In this document: positions 17,652 to 25,276 of the stretch, one piece after another | Layout: every line of letters starts with the position of its first letter | Numbering within the stretch: the first letter of the stretch is position 1 | Assembly: GCF_016901855.1 (NCBI RefSeq) | Contig: NZ_JACJKY010000008.1 | Location: forward strand, 1-64,000 | Reading direction: 5' to 3' | Origin: Merdimmobilis hominis | GTDB lineage: Bacteria > Bacillota > Clostridia > Oscillospirales > Ruminococcaceae | Length of the DNA stretch: 64,000 bases | Notes under the pieces: model-generated | What the model was told of the DNA's origin: nothing | The model's database searches: none | Seen by the model: the letters and a program-made list of their open reading frames with translations, nothing else | Position numbers and translations under genes: made by a program

Positions 17652-19460
17652 TTATTCGTCGAGTTTAAGCACTGCCATGAATGCCTCCTGCGGCACTTCG
17701 ACACTGCCGAGCGAACGCATCCGCTTTTTGCCCTCTTTCTGCTTTTCAAGCAGTTTTTTCTTTCGGGTAATATCGCCGCCGTAACATTTTGCAAGCACGT
17801 CCTTGCGCATTGCCTTGACGGTTTCGCGCGCGATGATCTTTCCGCCGATTGCCGCCTGAATCGGCACTTCGAACAGCTGGCGCGGAATGTTGTCCTTTAA
17901 TTTCTCTGCAATGCGTCTGCCGCGCTCATACGCCTTGTCCGCATGAACGATAAACGACAGCGCGTCGACGATCTCGCCGTTTAACAGGATATCGAGTTTG
18001 ACAAGCTTCGACTGCACAAAGCCGGACAACTCATAATCAAACGACGCATAACCGCGTGTTCTCGATTTGAGTGCGTCAAAAAAGTCGTACACAATCTCGT
18101 TGAGCGGCAGTTCATAGTGCATTTCGACGCGGGTGACGTCGAGATATTTCATATCCTTAAAGATACCGCGGCGGTTCTGACAAAGCTCCATGATGTTGCC
18201 GACAAATTCGTTCGGCGTCAAAATATTCGCTTTGACAAACGGCTCCTCTGCCTGCGCGATCAGTGCGGCATCCGGATAGTTGGTCGGGTTGTCGATCATC
18301 TGCACCTCGCCGTTTGTCAGCGTCAGCCGGTACACAACCGACGGTGCAGTCGTGATGAGATCCAGATTAAATTCACGCTCTAATCGCTCCTGGATGATTT
18401 CCATATGTAAAAGGCCCAAAAATCCGCAGCGGAAACCAAATCCAAGTGCAATCGACGTTTCCGGCTCAAATGTGAGCGACGCATCATTTAACTGAAGTTT
18501 CGTCAGTGCATCGCGCAAGTCCTGATATTTTGCACCGTCCGCCGGATAAATACCGGAAAACACCATCGGATTGACTTTTTTATAGCCCGGGAGCGGTTCT
18601 GCCGCCGGACGGTCGGCACGCGTTACCGTATCGCCCACACGCGTATCGCCGATATCCTTAATACTTGCCGCAATATAGCCAACTTCACCTGCATACAGTC
18701 CCTCGCGCGGAATGGATGTTTTTGCACCCATATAACCAAGCTCTGTAACGGTATATTCACCGCCCGATGCCATCATCCGGATGGTGTCGCCCACATGAAG
18801 CTCGCCGTCCATCACGCGGATATAGACGATAACGCCTTTATAGCTGTCGTAATAGGAATCGAAGATGAGCGCTTTGAACGGTGCATCCTCGTCACCCGAC
18901 GGCGGCGGCACGTCCCGCACAACTGCTTCGAGCACCGAAGCGATGTTCACGCCGGTTTTTGCGGAGATACGCGGTGCATCCATTGCAGGAATGCCGATAA
19001 CATCCTCGATTTCATGGCAGACAGTGTCCGGATCAGCCGCCGGCAGGTCAATTTTATTGACAACCGGCACAACCTCTAAATCATGATCGATTGCAAGATA
19101 CGTATTGGCAAGCGTCTGTGCCTCGACACCCTGCGATGCATCGACCACCAGAATGGCGCCTTCACATGCTGCGAGCGAACGGGATACTTCATAGTTAAAG
19201 TCGACATGGCCGGGCGTGTCGATCAGGTTGAGCTGATACGTTTCACCGTCCTGTGCTTTATACTCAATCGTAACGGCGCGGGCTTTGATTGTAATGCCGC
19301 GCTCGCGTTCGATATCCATATTATCCAAAAGCTGTTCTTCCATCTCACGGTTTTCGACCGCACTGGTAAGCTCGAGCATACGGTCTGCAAGCGTACTCTT
19401 TCCGTGGTCGATATGCGCGATAATACTGAAATTGCGGATTTTATTTTGTCTGTCCGACAA
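17652..19460 (-). CDS. lepA: Elongation factor 4 (LepA)
   Basis: A 602-aa ribosome-binding GTPase that acts in translation under stress and in ribosome assembly. G1 is [10 protein letters not shown]3 DTPGHVDF and G4 NKID, followed by the LepA-specific C-terminal domain ending in [16 protein letters not shown]. Start choice: an in-frame GTG at 19469 is itself part of the ribosome site AGAGGTGAG; the TTG at 19460 is spaced correctly from it and gives the usual N terminus [20 protein letters not shown]. It has its own promoter and terminator. Confidence 0.95.
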   Translation of the reverse strand: MSDRQNKIRNFSIIAHIDHGKSTLADRMLELTSAVENREMEEQLLDNMDIERERGITIKARAVTIEYKAQDGETYQLNLIDTPGHVDFNYEVSRSLAACEGAILVVDASQGVEAQTLANTYLAIDHDLEVVPVVNKIDLPAADPDTVCHEIEDVIGIPAMDAPRISAKTGVNIASVLEAVVRDVPPPSGDEDAPFKALIFDSYYDSYKGVIVYIRVMDGELHVGDTIRMMASGGEYTVTELGYMGAKTSIPREGLYAGEVGYIAASIKDIGDTRVGDTVTRADRPAAEPLPGYKKVNPMVFSGIYPADGAKYQDLRDALTKLQLNDASLTFEPETSIALGFGFRCGFLGLLHMEIIQERLEREFNLDLITTAPSVVYRLTLTNGEVQMIDNPTNYPDAALIAQAEEPFVKANILTPNEFVGNIMELCQNRRGIFKDMKYLDVTRVEMHYELPLNEIVYDFFDALKSRTRGYASFDYELSGFVQSKLVKLDILLNGEIVDALSFIVHADKAYERGRRIAEKLKDNIPRQLFEVPIQAAIGGKIIARETVKAMRKDVLAKCYGGDITRKKKLLEKQKEGKKRMRSLGSVEVPQEAFMAVLKLDE

Positions 19461-19535
19461 ACATCTCACCTCTTTGTATAATTTGCGCCAACGCGGGAAA
19501 ACTCCCTTATGACGCGGGTTTTCATGATCTTTATT

Positions 19536-19564
19536 ATTATATCATACAGGCGTTTTTCCCGCAA
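19536..19564 (-). promoter_or_regulatory. Sigma-A promoter of lepA
   Basis: Minus-strand TTGCGG (19559-19564), 17-bp spacer, TATAAT (19536-19541), about 70 nt ahead of the lepA start. Confidence 0.7.
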
Positions 19565-19609
19565 TTAAAACATTCCGCAAAAAAAAATAAAAAAAACCGA
19601 AAAAAGGTG

Positions 19610-19638
19610 TTGACATCCTGATTTACATCTGCTATAAT
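19610..19638 (+). promoter_or_regulatory. Consensus promoter of tRNA-Lys
   Basis: TTGACA (19610-19615), 17-bp spacer, TATAAT (19633-19638): a perfect sigma-A promoter. Between it and the tRNA an 8-bp inverted repeat ACTCGAGA / TCTCGAGT (19648-19655, 19687-19694) could fold the precursor leader. Confidence 0.9.
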
Positions 19639-19708
19639 AAACAAGCACTCGAGAGACGGGGCAAACAAAACAGAGTAAATTCCGAATCTCGAGTTCACAT
19701 AAACGCAT

Positions 19709-19784
19709 GATCCACTAGCTCAGCTGGCAGAGCATTTGACTTTTAATCAAAGGGTCCGGAGTTCGAATCTCCGGTGGATCACCA
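19709..19784 (+). tRNA. tRNA-Lys (anticodon TTT)
   Basis: A complete cloverleaf: acceptor arms GATCCAC / GTGGATC, D-arm AGCTCAGCTGGCAGAGC, anticodon arm TTTGACTTTTAATCAAA with TTT, T-arm TCCGGAGTTCGAATCTCCGG, and an encoded CCA at 19782-19784. The AT-rich mobile element begins just downstream. Confidence 0.97.
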
Positions 19785-19790
19785 CACCAA

Positions 19791-19800
19791 TATTAAACAA
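19791..19800 (+). repeat. Candidate attL core
   Basis: TATTAAACAA, 6 bp after the CCA end of tRNA-Lys; identical to 32213-32222. Confidence 0.45.
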
Positions 19801-19834
19801 AGCCCCCGAGAATATTATTTTCTCGGGGGCTTTG
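19798..19834 (+). terminator. Terminator downstream of tRNA-Lys
   Basis: A 15-bp stem CAAAGCCCCCGAGAA / TTCTCGGGGGCTTTG. It overlaps the candidate attL core, so it may belong to the element rather than to the original tRNA unit. Confidence 0.85.
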
Positions 19835-19879
19835 CTATTATGAGATATCTTACAGAACCCTATACGGGCAGATAATATA

Positions 19880-19919
19880 GAAACAGAGGCAGACTGTCTA
19901 TTCAGTCTGCCTCTGTTTC
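19880..19919 (-). terminator. Terminator of the first XRE gene
   Basis: A 17-bp perfect inverted repeat GAAACAGAGGCAGACTG / CAGTCTGCCTCTGTTTC. The right arm encodes the last codons and stop of the XRE protein. Confidence 0.8.
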
Positions 19920-20654
19920 TATTTCTTTTGTCAAAACCTCTTTGCCAAGAGCCTTTAAAAAATCGCCAACCAGTTCGGATATTTGAAAAGCTCGGTATTT
20001 TACAAAATCTTCTTGGCGTTTTACTTCTTGTTGAATGCTGTCCATATTTTTTAGGCTGACCTTTATATTTGAATAGTCAATTTTAGCGCCCTCATTCGCT
20101 TTTTTTAAAGTTTCCAGCTCTTGAAGTGCATAAAGATATTTATTGCATAAATATTGAAAATCAGGCAAAAGGTTATCAAATATAAAGTTGATAAAATCCA
20201 TGCCGCTAAATTTTAAAAAATTATTTTCTTCCGGCGGGGCATTAAAGATATGCGGCTGATTTTTGAATTGTTCCAGTATTTGCATAGTCGTATCAGATAA
20301 ACCGAAGGCTTCGCTTCCTACCTGAAATTTATCATCGGAACTTTTACTGTCCGATAGTCCCAATAAGTACTCAAGGGACACCCCGTAATAATCAGCTAAG
20401 GCAATTACGCTTGCAACGTTAGGCGTTAAAGGCTCCCTTTCTTCATCTTCGGAATCCAGACTCATTTTATAGTATTTTGAAAGCTGCGTATGTGAAATGC
20501 GGACTTTGTTTTCTGTCCGCTGTTTGATTTCATCTGAAATTTCTTTAAAAGATTTTTTGGTTCCGTTTTCTTTCATCTGGCTGGGTTCATGTCTTAACTG
20601 ATAAAAACGTTCTGAAAAGTCATATAAAAAATTATCATAGTCGGGTTTTTTCAT
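19902..20654 (-). CDS. XRE-family helix-turn-helix regulator of the element
   Basis: A 250-aa protein with an N-terminal Cro/C1-type HTH spread over about residues 25-100: KSFKEISDEIKQRTENKVRI, ISHTQLSKYYK, then NVASVIALADYYGVSLEYLL. The C-terminal half is mostly helical and charged, with no domain I recognise; it probably dimerises. It is transcribed away from the VapE-like gene. Both divergent promoters share the 10-mer TTTAGTTTAC. It is likely the element's master repressor, by analogy with other integrated elements; effector and trigger are unknown. Confidence 0.8.
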   Translation of the reverse strand: MKKPDYDNFLYDFSERFYQLRHEPSQMKENGTKKSFKEISDEIKQRTENKVRISHTQLSKYYKMSLDSEDEEREPLTPNVASVIALADYYGVSLEYLLGLSDSKSSDDKFQVGSEAFGLSDTTMQILEQFKNQPHIFNAPPEENNFLKFSGMDFINFIFDNLLPDFQYLCNKYLYALQELETLKKANEGAKIDYSNIKVSLKNMDSIQQEVKRQEDFVKYRAFQISELVGDFLKALGKEVLTKEIETEAD

Positions 20655-20682
20655 TATTCCAATCCTCCTTTTGTCTATTTGA

Positions 20683-20824
20683 GTAAACTAAAATTTAATT
20701 TTTATGAAAAGTAAAGAAGAATTTTCACTTTAGACAACAACTAAGCCACCTCAAAAAAATCTGCTATAATAAGCGTGTAAACAAAAAGAAATCTTCGCGA
20801 AGATATTATAATCTTTAGTTTACA
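20683..20824. promoter_or_regulatory. Divergent control region of the element
   Basis: TTTAGTTTAC occurs on the minus strand at 20683-20692 and on the plus strand at 20814-20823, once on each side of the divergent promoters. Between them lie a perfect 14-bp palindrome ATCTTCGCGAAGAT (20791-20804), TGTAAAC at 20776-20782, and two TATAAT boxes. The layout suggests operators of the XRE regulator controlling both its own gene and the VapE transcript. Confidence 0.55.
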
Positions 20825-20864
20825 AAATGTCAAGATAGTTTTGAGAGAAAGGGGGATGGCGTTA

Positions 20865-21008
20865 ATGTATGATTTTTTAATCAGCAAAGAGCAGGCAAGG
20901 CAATTTGCCTATGACTGTTTTGATGCCATCGTCCGTGATATCAAAGCTATGGAAGAAAACATTGATGAAACACAAGAAGCAGATGGTACCGACTGTCAAT
21001 GTGCGTAA
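20865..21008 (+). CDS. Small element protein of unknown function
   Basis: A 47-aa acidic ORF (MYDFLISKEQARQFAYDCFD, then AIVRDIKAMEENIDE) too short for standard gene lists. The ATG at 20865 lies 9 nt after GAAAGGGGG; an in-frame ATG at 20856 abuts that site and is less likely. It ends 24 bp before the VapE-like start, so it is probably the first gene of that transcript. I recognise no domain. Confidence 0.6.
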   Translation: MYDFLISKEQARQFAYDCFDAIVRDIKAMEENIDETQEADGTDCQCA

Positions 21009-21032
21009 TCTCAAATTATGGAGGGACTATTT

Positions 21033-23180
21033 ATGGCAGGTCAAGTATTATTTACTCTTTACTATAACCATTTTCGCAGTGAACTCAAAAATACAAAATA
21101 TCCGCTTTGCAAAGAAGTACATACAGTTGATGATTTAAAGGGTGTAGTTGCTTACGATCATGTTTGTGCTTTGTATCAAGATGGTCATAGAAAAATTGCA
21201 AACTTTATTCAGTCAAACTGTAGCATGTTTGATGTGGATAATACTGAAAGTGATAACTCCGAACTGTGGACAACTCCTGATGATGTAAGAAAAGCATTTC
21301 CGAATGTGCCTTTTTATGTGTGCTATTCTCGAAATCACATGAAACAAAAGAAGGATAAAGCACCAAGACCAAAGTTCCATGTTTACTTTGCCCATTCGGT
21401 AATTAACAACAGTCAGGAGTACGCTCAACTCAAGCAAAAAGTCTGTTCTTATTTTCCAGCTTTTGATGATAATGCAAAGGATTCAGCCCGCTTTTTTATT
21501 GGGGTTGAAAATCCCCAGATTGAATTTTTTGATGGCAATGTGCTTTTATCTGATTTTATGGAAACTGTTAAACCCTCTGTCAAAGATGTTTCTGCAAAAG
21601 GAGAGAGCAATATAATTCCAGAGGGTAGACGGAACGCTACATTATATCAGTTCGCTGTTCGTGCGCTCGTCCGCTATGGTGAAAATCCTGCTTATCTCAT
21701 GTTCACAAAAGAATCTCAAAAATGCTCACCGCCTCTTGATGAAAAAGAGCTGTCTGGCATTTGGAAAAGTGCATTGAAATTTTACCGTGGAACGGTCTTG
21801 TTGTCACCAGACTATGTTTCGCCGGCGCAGTATAATTTTAGTGTATCACAAAATAAATCCCCCCTTCCGATAGCAGATATGTATATTTGGCAGAATTTAA
21901 AAATCAGAGTGGGAAGAGACAAAAGGTGGTGTATTGAAGTTACAAGACTCTTTTTACAGGCTTTTGGAATCCACATTAGAATCAATGATATGAACTGCCG
22001 CATAGAGATTGACGGATTACCGCCTGAATATAGTGGTGAAGACGCTTTGTCTCTATTGGTAACACTAATATATGATTCAGCAATTATGATGGGCTATAGA
22101 TATGTAAATGAAAAACATATTTACAACCATCTATCTGTTATTGCAAATGAAAATCGGTATCACCCTGTATTGGAGTGTATAAATGCCCAGTTATGGGATG
22201 GGAATGACCGTTTAGCTGAATTGTACCGTATCATGGGTCTGTCTGATGAATTCCACAAAACTCTTGTAAAAAAGTGGGCCTTGCAAACGATTGCTGTGCT
22301 CTATAACACACAAGATCATCCAGTTTCCGCACAAGGGGTATTAGTGCTACAAGGGGAGCAAGGTATCGGCAAAACAGAATTGTTCCGCCATCTTGCTGTT
22401 TTTGATAAATTTTTCAAAGGGGGCGCTACTTTAGATATGTCCAATAAAGATAGTACCATGTCTGCAACAAAGGTGTGGATATGTGAATTGGGAGAAATTG
22501 ACAGCACGACAAAGAAGGAACAATCAGCATTGAAAGCATTTTTGACTGAGCAAACTGACCGTTACCGTGAACCCTACGCCCGCCATGAAACAATCCGTCC
22601 ACGTCGGACATCGTTTTGCGGGACTGTCAATCCTAAAGAATATCTAAGAGATGTTACAGGGAACAGAAGGTTCTGGACAATCCCCATTGAAAAAATGGAC
22701 ACAAATGCAATCTTCAGTTATTCATCTGAATGGTACTTGCAGTTTTGGAGACAAATTTATCAAGAGTACAAAAAAAATCCAAAAGGACATCTGCTTACCC
22801 CAGAAGAACAGGATAGAGTAAATTGTCTCAATGCTAATTTTGAAACAGATGTTTATGGAGAAGATGAGTTTATTTCTCTTTTTGATACCACAGCCGACCT
22901 GTCAAGATGGGGTAGAAGAACTGCGGCTGAAATAGCTGATATTCTGAATAAAAGATATAAAGGGTTAAATATCCGGAGTGAAAGCATCGGCAGGCAGCTT
23001 ATCCCACGTTTGGAAAAACGGACAGGCCAAGTATTCAAACGTAGCAGTAGCAATGGCAAAAGATATATAAACTGTCCGCCTTTGTCAGTCTCTATAGATG
23101 ATGATTCTGATAGCTATTCTTTTGCACCATTTACAAGTGAGGATTTCAGGGATTTTACTGATGAAGATGTAATCTTTTGA
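21033..23180 (+). CDS. VapE-like primase/helicase (virulence-associated E family)
   Basis: A 715-aa protein with the architecture of VapE/D5-type replication proteins on phages, satellites and integrative elements. The N-terminal part (about 1-270) resembles a PrimPol/BT4734-type region. The C-terminal part has an ATPase with Walker A GEQGIGKTELF (about residue 440), ICELGEID as Walker B, and VAPE signatures: RHETIRPRRTSFCGTVNPKE and TGNRRFWTIPIE. The start ATG 21033 has GGAGGG 7 nt upstream; ATG 21018 lacks one. It probably initiates replication of the excised element. Confidence 0.85.
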   Translation: MAGQVLFTLYYNHFRSELKNTKYPLCKEVHTVDDLKGVVAYDHVCALYQDGHRKIANFIQSNCSMFDVDNTESDNSELWTTPDDVRKAFPNVPFYVCYSRNHMKQKKDKAPRPKFHVYFAHSVINNSQEYAQLKQKVCSYFPAFDDNAKDSARFFIGVENPQIEFFDGNVLLSDFMETVKPSVKDVSAKGESNIIPEGRRNATLYQFAVRALVRYGENPAYLMFTKESQKCSPPLDEKELSGIWKSALKFYRGTVLLSPDYVSPAQYNFSVSQNKSPLPIADMYIWQNLKIRVGRDKRWCIEVTRLFLQAFGIHIRINDMNCRIEIDGLPPEYSGEDALSLLVTLIYDSAIMMGYRYVNEKHIYNHLSVIANENRYHPVLECINAQLWDGNDRLAELYRIMGLSDEFHKTLVKKWALQTIAVLYNTQDHPVSAQGVLVLQGEQGIGKTELFRHLAVFDKFFKGGATLDMSNKDSTMSATKVWICELGEIDSTTKKEQSALKAFLTEQTDRYREPYARHETIRPRRTSFCGTVNPKEYLRDVTGNRRFWTIPIEKMDTNAIFSYSSEWYLQFWRQIYQEYKKNPKGHLLTPEEQDRVNCLNANFETDVYGEDEFISLFDTTADLSRWGRRTAAEIADILNKRYKGLNIRSESIGRQLIPRLEKRTGQVFKRSSSNGKRYINCPPLSVSIDDDSDSYSFAPFTSEDFRDFTDEDVIF

Positions 23181-23304
23181 TATGAAAGTGAGGGTAGGGT
23201 AGGAAAAAATATCAAAAGATAAAAAAATGAGTGCTTTTTATAAAGTTCTATGATTTTTTGCCCCTACCCTGCACTTCCTACACTTTTTGAAAAAATATCT
23301 ACAC

Positions 23305-23347
23305 AAAAAAGCCATTGATTCCGTTTTTCGGGTTCAATGGCTTTTTT
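23305..23347. terminator. Bidirectional terminator after the VapE-like gene
   Basis: AAAAAAGCCATTGA / TCAATGGCTTTTTT with a 15-nt loop; serves the VapE transcript and the convergent 70-aa gene. Confidence 0.85.
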
Positions 23348-23368
23348 CATATTATGATGTTTCCCCCG

Positions 23369-23581
23369 TTATTCTTCCAAACGGTCATAATCTATCTCAT
23401 AGGTATCTTCAACGTACTCCCCTTCGGGTAAGTCGTACTCCAGCGTGTTCACCAGTTGAAACGCTTCTTTCAGAGAACTAGCGGACACAGGAATAATCGC
23501 CCTCATCTGCCAAGTCACGGGGATCCTATAAATGACTTCTTCATTCGCATAAACTGGGCTGTATACTTTTCTTCTTATCAT
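23369..23581 (-). CDS. Small acidic protein, possibly DpnD/PcfM-like
   Basis: A 70-aa protein, MIRRKVYSPVYANEEVIYRI to a strongly acidic C terminus (DLPEGEYVEDTYEIDYD). The pattern of a beta-strand, SLKEAFQLV helix and acidic end resembles the small DpnD/PcfM-like proteins often carried by mobile elements; this is a weak resemblance. AAAGGTAG precedes the ATG. The 270 bp upstream to the next gene's terminator contain nothing convincing. Confidence 0.6.
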   Translation of the reverse strand: MIRRKVYSPVYANEEVIYRIPVTWQMRAIIPVSASSLKEAFQLVNTLEYDLPEGEYVEDTYEIDYDRLEE

Positions 23582-23789
23582 AAATATACTACCTTTCTAA
23601 TTCGTGTAAATTTCGTTTTTAAGGCCGGTTTCATACTATCCGATAAATTTAGCAGAAAACCGTTGTTCACACACCCAGGTTAGATGTCTCCCCGTTTTAA
23701 AAGGCAGTTTGACGGTTTCAAAATACCTTTGTAAAACAAAAAGCGGAACAATTTTCCTCTTGTTTAAAATTAAGGTTTCCGACAAAAAA

Positions 23790-23820
23790 TACCATTGCCT
23801 ATTTATCATAGGCAATGGTA
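23790..23820 (-). terminator. Terminator of the second XRE gene
   Basis: TACCATTGCCTAT / ATAGGCAATGGTA with a 5-nt loop, followed on the minus strand by TTTTTT. Confidence 0.85.
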
Positions 23821-23850
23821 TCATTCGTCAATCCGATTTTCTAAAATCCA

Positions 23851-24192
23851 TTATGATGATTTTGCTTCTTTTTCTTGATGATGGTTCATGCGGACGAATA
23901 CCCGACACTGTTCAAGGCAAATGGCTTTTTGTTCATCGGAAAGAGAACGAAAAATGCGCAGTAATTCTGCCTCTTGATGGCTGGAAATTTTTCCAGTGAA
24001 ATTATCCAGAAGATAATCGGTTGATACATCAAAATAGTTAGCAAGCAGTTTTAAAGTAGCAAAATCCGGTTCTCGTGTATTTTGAACATAACTCCCCATA
24101 GTTGATGGAGCAATATTTAACTGTATAGCGAGTTCCTTTTGGGTCATTTCCCTTTCTTCAAGCAAAACACGCAAATTTTCTCCAAAACTCAT
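23851..24192 (-). CDS. XRE-family HTH repressor (second)
   Basis: A 113-aa protein with a textbook Cro/C1 HTH at residues 5-60 (LRVLLEEREMTQKELAIQLN, then APSTMGSYVQNTREPDFATL, LLANYFDVSTDYLL). A short C-terminal helical part follows. It is divergent from the 284-aa gene, and the gap holds the palindrome AATAGTAG-N8-CTACTATT touching the -35 box of that gene's consensus promoter. It therefore probably represses the 284-aa gene and itself. Confidence 0.85.
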   Translation of the reverse strand: MSFGENLRVLLEEREMTQKELAIQLNIAPSTMGSYVQNTREPDFATLKLLANYFDVSTDYLLDNFTGKISSHQEAELLRIFRSLSDEQKAICLEQCRVFVRMNHHQEKEAKSS

Positions 24193-24230
24193 TTTATCAC
24201 CCCTTTTTCAATTTTAAAAGAAGGAAGTGA

Positions 24231-24254
24231 AATAGTAGGAAATAATCTACTATT
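24231..24254. promoter_or_regulatory. Operator palindrome between XRE and the 284-aa gene
   Basis: AATAGTAG (24231-24238), 8-bp centre, CTACTATT (24247-24254): a perfect inverted repeat ending 4 bp before the TTGACA box. Predicted binding site of the divergent XRE protein. Confidence 0.65.
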
Positions 24255-24258
24255 AGAG

Positions 24259-24287
24259 TTGACAGAACGCGATAAGAGTTTTATAAT
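24259..24287 (+). promoter_or_regulatory. Perfect sigma-A promoter of the 284-aa gene
   Basis: TTGACA (24259-24264), 17-bp spacer, TATAAT (24282-24287). A promoter this strong next to a repressor operator suggests a gene kept off until induced. Confidence 0.85.
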
Positions 24288-24323
24288 GAGTATGAATATC
24301 AGATTAGAAAAGAAGGAAAAATC

Positions 24324-25178
24324 ATGTGTTCTGAAAACTGCAAAATCATCTCTGATGATGGCATGATTCAGGCGTTTTCAAAAGAGCGGATTCCCTACCA
24401 GCCGCAAGACTGGCGAAAAGAATTCCGTAATGCTTTGCGGTGTGTCCTGTCGCAATTAACTCCTTTCACAGAAGGTCAATATCTGATGGCTTGCTACTAT
24501 GGGACGGGGACTGGTTCTTTTGATTTGGAAAACGTTCTGTTTTACAATATTGGCTCTGCGCCTTTTCGTCCGTTTGCCACCAATCGAATCTTTGCGAAAA
24601 ACTGTTCTAATCAGGAAACAACTGATGAAGGAGCGGAATTCCCCCATAGGTATGTCTATAAAATCTGTGATTCAGAAAACCAGACGGATTTTTGGGGAAA
24701 GCACACTTTAGCGGCAGAATGGGAATCCCTATCGGTTCCGGTTTCTTTGAGTAGCAATAAAGCTGTTGTTTATTGGCGGGCACTCAGGGAGAATCCCGAA
24801 AAAGTCCATTCTTATCATAAACTACAGGGCAGTAGCTTTGGGGTAAAAATCAAGCTGTCTGTTCCGAAAACAAAAACTGTGAATCTTACCTCAGTTGTAA
24901 AGCCTATGCTTGACGGAGTGATTTGTGCTTTTCACAGCGCAGATCAATGTCTGCAAAAAGAATCCAGCCTGATTGCTTCCCGTCTTGGAGTTCCAAAACA
25001 ACAGCTTCTTAGCACGGACAACGATATTTTGGGAGCGTGCAGGTTTATCTACCCCTATCGGGAAAACAGCGTAAAATGGAATCCAAAGGACAACCACTGC
25101 CTTGCCTTTGAGATTGAAGCGGAGCACAACAACGATGGGAGTTGCCGCTTTTCCGGTGGGATTTATGACCTGTCTTGA
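24324..25178 (+). CDS. Unknown protein divergent from an XRE repressor
   Basis: A 284-aa soluble protein with no signal peptide or membrane span. I recognise no family. Notable segments are ACYYGTGTGSFDLENVLFYN near residue 55, SFGVKIKLSVPKTKTVNLTS near 175, and a Trp/Asn-rich stretch SVKWNPKDNHCLAFEIE near 250. AGAAGGA precedes the ATG. Its consensus promoter and adjacent operator make it a repressed, inducible gene. Cargo or defence roles are possible, but nothing in the sequence decides between them. The two surface-protein genes follow in the same direction, 98 bp later. Confidence 0.75.
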   Translation: MCSENCKIISDDGMIQAFSKERIPYQPQDWRKEFRNALRCVLSQLTPFTEGQYLMACYYGTGTGSFDLENVLFYNIGSAPFRPFATNRIFAKNCSNQETTDEGAEFPHRYVYKICDSENQTDFWGKHTLAAEWESLSVPVSLSSNKAVVYWRALRENPEKVHSYHKLQGSSFGVKIKLSVPKTKTVNLTSVVKPMLDGVICAFHSADQCLQKESSLIASRLGVPKQQLLSTDNDILGACRFIYPYRENSVKWNPKDNHCLAFEIEAEHNNDGSCRFSGGIYDLS

Positions 25179-25276
25179 ATGAAAAACGACAGCCAACTAT
25201 TGTGCAAATATCAAATGTGTTGTTCTTTAAAATGGCATTGATGGAGCACACGAAAAAAGAAGGGAGAATCGATAGT

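Noticed and set aside
23636-23824. 62-codon minus-strand frame between the two XRE-side genes
   Set aside because: Its start lies inside the terminator of the second XRE gene and it has no ribosome site.
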